From: Hyphomicrobiales bacterium
GTDB lineage: Bacteria > Pseudomonadota > Alphaproteobacteria > Rhizobiales > Rhizobiaceae
NCBI GenBank assembly: GCA_900471485.1
Contig: UCEU01000030.1
Location: 1 to 64,000 of the forward strand
Direction: 5' to 3'
Length of the DNA: 64,000 bases
The notes beneath the pieces are model-generated. The model was not told where the DNA came from. It was given only the letters and a program-made list of their open reading frames with translations, and ran no database searches. The number at the start of each line of letters is the position of its first letter. Positions within the stretch are counted from its first letter, which is position 1. The translations under genes and the position numbers were made by a program. Below are positions 62,472 through 64,000 of the stretch, piece after piece.

Positions 62472-63249
62472 TGGGCAGCTTTCCTTCTCGATTCCGAATT
62501 ACTCGACGCGTCGTCCGCGTAAGCGACATCTTCTTTGCGCGGATGAGGCCGACTGATGCCTGAGCCCCCGCACGCGTGACTTCCTAGAAGACCCGATTTG
62601 AGAACGGCAGAATTGCACAATCCTGCACCCTCGGATTTGGGGCCGCAGCTGAGGTGCCAAGAAGGTGGCGATCCCTGCTCGGTCTGGGAGGGGGGCCAGG
62701 AGCAGGGATCGCAAAGTCGCAGCCATGGCGGATGGTCTACGACTGGAAGGCGACGGAGACACCTTCGAGGAGAGGAGGTCGATGGTTGAGGAGGAGGTCG
62801 ACCGTGTTTCCTCGCCTGGATGTATAAGGCCTCAAGTAAGGTATTAATTCTTGCAAGATTCGATTTTAGAAGAGATACTTTTTGTATCATCTCCTCCTAT
62901 AGCGACACTAATACGGTTGAACGCCGACTTTGATTGTCGCTCCTCTTCCCGTTATCTCGAATGTAACATCTTCCTGGGATTAGCCACTTTCCAATTACGG
63001 CCGTAGTCCTGCCGCCCTCGCCCGTTGCGCCAACTTTTACATGCCCCAGGTTCGCAGCCGATCACTGCAACAGTGATGCAATTCGTCGGCCTTGCACTTG
63101 GGATTGATCGCCCGTTGCTATTGCGCACGAATTGGACAATCCGGTAGCGACGCTTCCGCTAAGATCAACGTCCACGAGCAACGCGGCTTTGCGGAGCTCA
63201 GTGCCCAATCCACTGGTGCTCATTGCGAGCTATGTTCTAGGAGAAAATT
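62472..63249. other. intergenic region, long
   Basis: About 780 bases with no convincing gene. It contains the TTGCAC motif at 62611-62629, 140-158 bases upstream of the cytochrome gene, and a purine-rich stretch with short direct repeats (GGAGGTCGA) near 62773-62804. The longest frames are short and without domains. Confidence 0.4.
62611..62629 (-). promoter_or_regulatory. candidate operator upstream of the cytochrome c gene
   Basis: AATTGCACAATCCTGCACC, identical at 18 of 19 positions to the sequence upstream of iorA, with the same two half sites and the same orientation. Confidence 0.6.
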
Positions 63250-63492
63250 GTGAAGGTTACTTATCACGTAGGGCAACATGACGGTGGTTACGCCTATCGT
63301 CTGGACGACGTCTGGTCCGAACCGTTTGCGACCCATGATCGTGCCCTCAAAGCTGCCAAGGACGCGGCTCAGCGGCAGCACCTTGAAGGTCGCGACGCCG
63401 AAATCAGCTATCAGACCCCGGACGGCACCTGGCGGAGCGAACACGCTCTCGGCGGCGACAGGCCAGAGACTGCGGTAGTGGATGACGGCTGA
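63250..63492 (+). CDS. DUF2188-family small protein
   Basis: 80-aa protein with the DUF2188 pattern: a strand ending in YHVGQHDGGYAYRLDD, a helix with the AxxxAKxxA repeat (RALKAAKDAAQR) and a final strand ISYQTPDGTW. Function unknown; such small proteins are common in proteobacteria and often respond to stress. GTG start with AGGAG seven bases upstream. Confidence 0.85.
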   Translation: MKVTYHVGQHDGGYAYRLDDVWSEPFATHDRALKAAKDAAQRQHLEGRDAEISYQTPDGTWRSEHALGGDRPETAVVDDG

Positions 63493-63509
63493 GCCGGCAT
63501 CTATAGAAA

Positions 63510-63539
63510 ACAGCCCGCCGAGTATGGTCGACGGGCTGT
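63510..63539 (-). terminator. intrinsic terminator for the GlcG/HbpS-like gene
   Basis: 8-bp stem ACAGCCCG/CGGGCTGT with a 14-base loop; on the minus strand it is followed by TTTTC. It lies 50 bases past the stop of the minus-strand gene. Confidence 0.6.
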
Positions 63540-63588
63540 CGTAGACAGTTTCACTTTCAGGGCTTCGTTCGTATCGAGGACACCACGA

Positions 63589-64000
63589 TCACTCGGCGAA
63601 AGCAGCCACTCCAGCCTTGGCCACCGCCTCGTCCTGATCCTTGTTTCCGCCGCTCACGCCGACAGCGCCGACGACCTTGCCGTCGATCTTGAGCGGAATA
63701 CCGCCCTGCATGACCACGTAACCCGACGACAGCAGAGCCTGCCGACCGCCGTTCGCCGCGTTTTCCAAGTTGCCCGTGCTCTGCCAGAAGGCGGCTGCCG
63801 TCTCGGCTTTGCCTAGTGCGATCTTGGCGCTCGCCGGGAAGGCTCCGTCCATGCGTTCCGCGGCGATGACCGCGCCGGAGTTGTCGACGACAAATACGCT
63901 TGAGGGCGGTCCCTTCTGCGCTTCCGCGAGTGCGGCCGCAATGACCTTGTGCGCGGTGGCGGCATCGAGATCGGCCGTCGGCTTTGGCGATTGGGCGTGA
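63589..64000 (-). CDS. GlcG/HbpS-family haem-binding protein, N-terminus beyond the window
   Basis: The minus-strand frame is open to the window end. The visible part begins with ...HAQSPKPTADLDAATA, which looks like a signal-peptide cleavage region (A-x-A, then mature protein), so the protein is probably periplasmic. The GlcG/HbpS core follows: SVFVVDNSGAVIAAERMDGAF, AKIALGKAETAAAF, then VMQGGIPLKIDG and VVGAVGVSGGNKDQDE at the C-terminus. This family binds haem or related ligands, and its members are often exported. An internal ATG at 63852 would leave a fragment and is not the real start. Confidence 0.88.
   Translation of the reverse strand, partial: HAQSPKPTADLDAATAHKVIAAALAEAQKGPPSSVFVVDNSGAVIAAERMDGAFPASAKIALGKAETAAAFWQSTGNLENAANGGRQALLSSGYVVMQGGIPLKIDGKVVGAVGVSGGNKDQDEAVAKAGVAAFAE

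Noticed and set aside
62420..62890. 156-codon minus-strand frame over the cytochrome promoter region
   Set aside because: Low-complexity composition, overlaps the cytochrome gene start and the regulatory motif, no ribosome site.

Overview
This looks like accessory or secondary-replicon DNA from an alphaproteobacterium, most likely Rhizobiales-like. The grounds are moderately high G+C, FixJ-type regulators, an HWE-type histidine kinase, a rhizobial-style catalase and an IorAB/XdhC-type molybdenum hydroxylase. The genus cannot be fixed from the sequence alone. No rRNA, tRNA, CRISPR array or replication origin was recognised.

Layout. 1-8.7 kb: small proteins, a giant TPR-GAF-PAS histidine kinase, a catalase and a LysR regulator. 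8.8-14.5 kb: an RloC/PrrC-like AAA ATPase (candidate defence gene), an isochorismatase-like hydrolase, cyclopropane fatty acid synthase and a receiver-only regulator. 14.9-19.8 kb: a plus-strand redox/detoxification cluster (aldo/keto reductase, TehA/SLAC1 transporter, alpha/beta hydrolase, an uncharacterised 239-aa protein, zinc alcohol dehydrogenase). 19.9-26.2 kb: two winged-helix/NB-ARC (STAND) regulators, one lacking its C-terminal half, around two response regulators. 26.2-34.4 kb: Dps, a PAS histidine kinase, a FdhF/YdeP-like molybdoenzyme, a hydrolase and an MscS channel with a cyclic-nucleotide domain. 34.4-44 kb: a flavin disulfide reductase, an HWE kinase, a condensation-domain protein, then araC-iorA-iorB-moaA, then an SDR-fold protein lacking the usual catalytic residues. 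44-46.1 kb: a 1,600-bp mobile element. 46.1-53.5 kb: NarL-type regulator, two histidine kinases and a receiver protein that appears to start at CTG. 53.6-60.1 kb: a third STAND regulator, a second copy of the 239-aa protein, SDR, MFS pump and TetR with a clear palindromic operator. 60.1-64 kb: XdhC and tri-haem cytochrome c (the missing partners of IorAB), a DUF2188 protein and a GlcG/HbpS-like protein cut by the window edge.

The genes share three themes: sensing (five histidine kinases, five response regulators, three STAND regulators), oxidative or electrophile stress (catalase, Dps, CFA synthase, TehA, oxidoreductases) and molybdenum-dependent oxidation. A shared motif with the core TTGCACRAT lies upstream of iorA, the cytochrome c gene, cfa and dps. 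It ties the split Ior system together and links it to stress genes.

The most unusual feature is the element at 44471-46070. Its only gene is a TnpB-family RuvC protein without a zinc ribbon. It has 24-bp terminal inverted repeats (22/24 matches) and a perfect 8-bp target duplication. That architecture is foreign to IS200/IS605 and points to mobilisation by a DDE-type transposase in trans. The insertion sits between a small gene and its Shine-Dalgarno sequence. A solitary 31-bp copy of one element end lies about 10 kb away.
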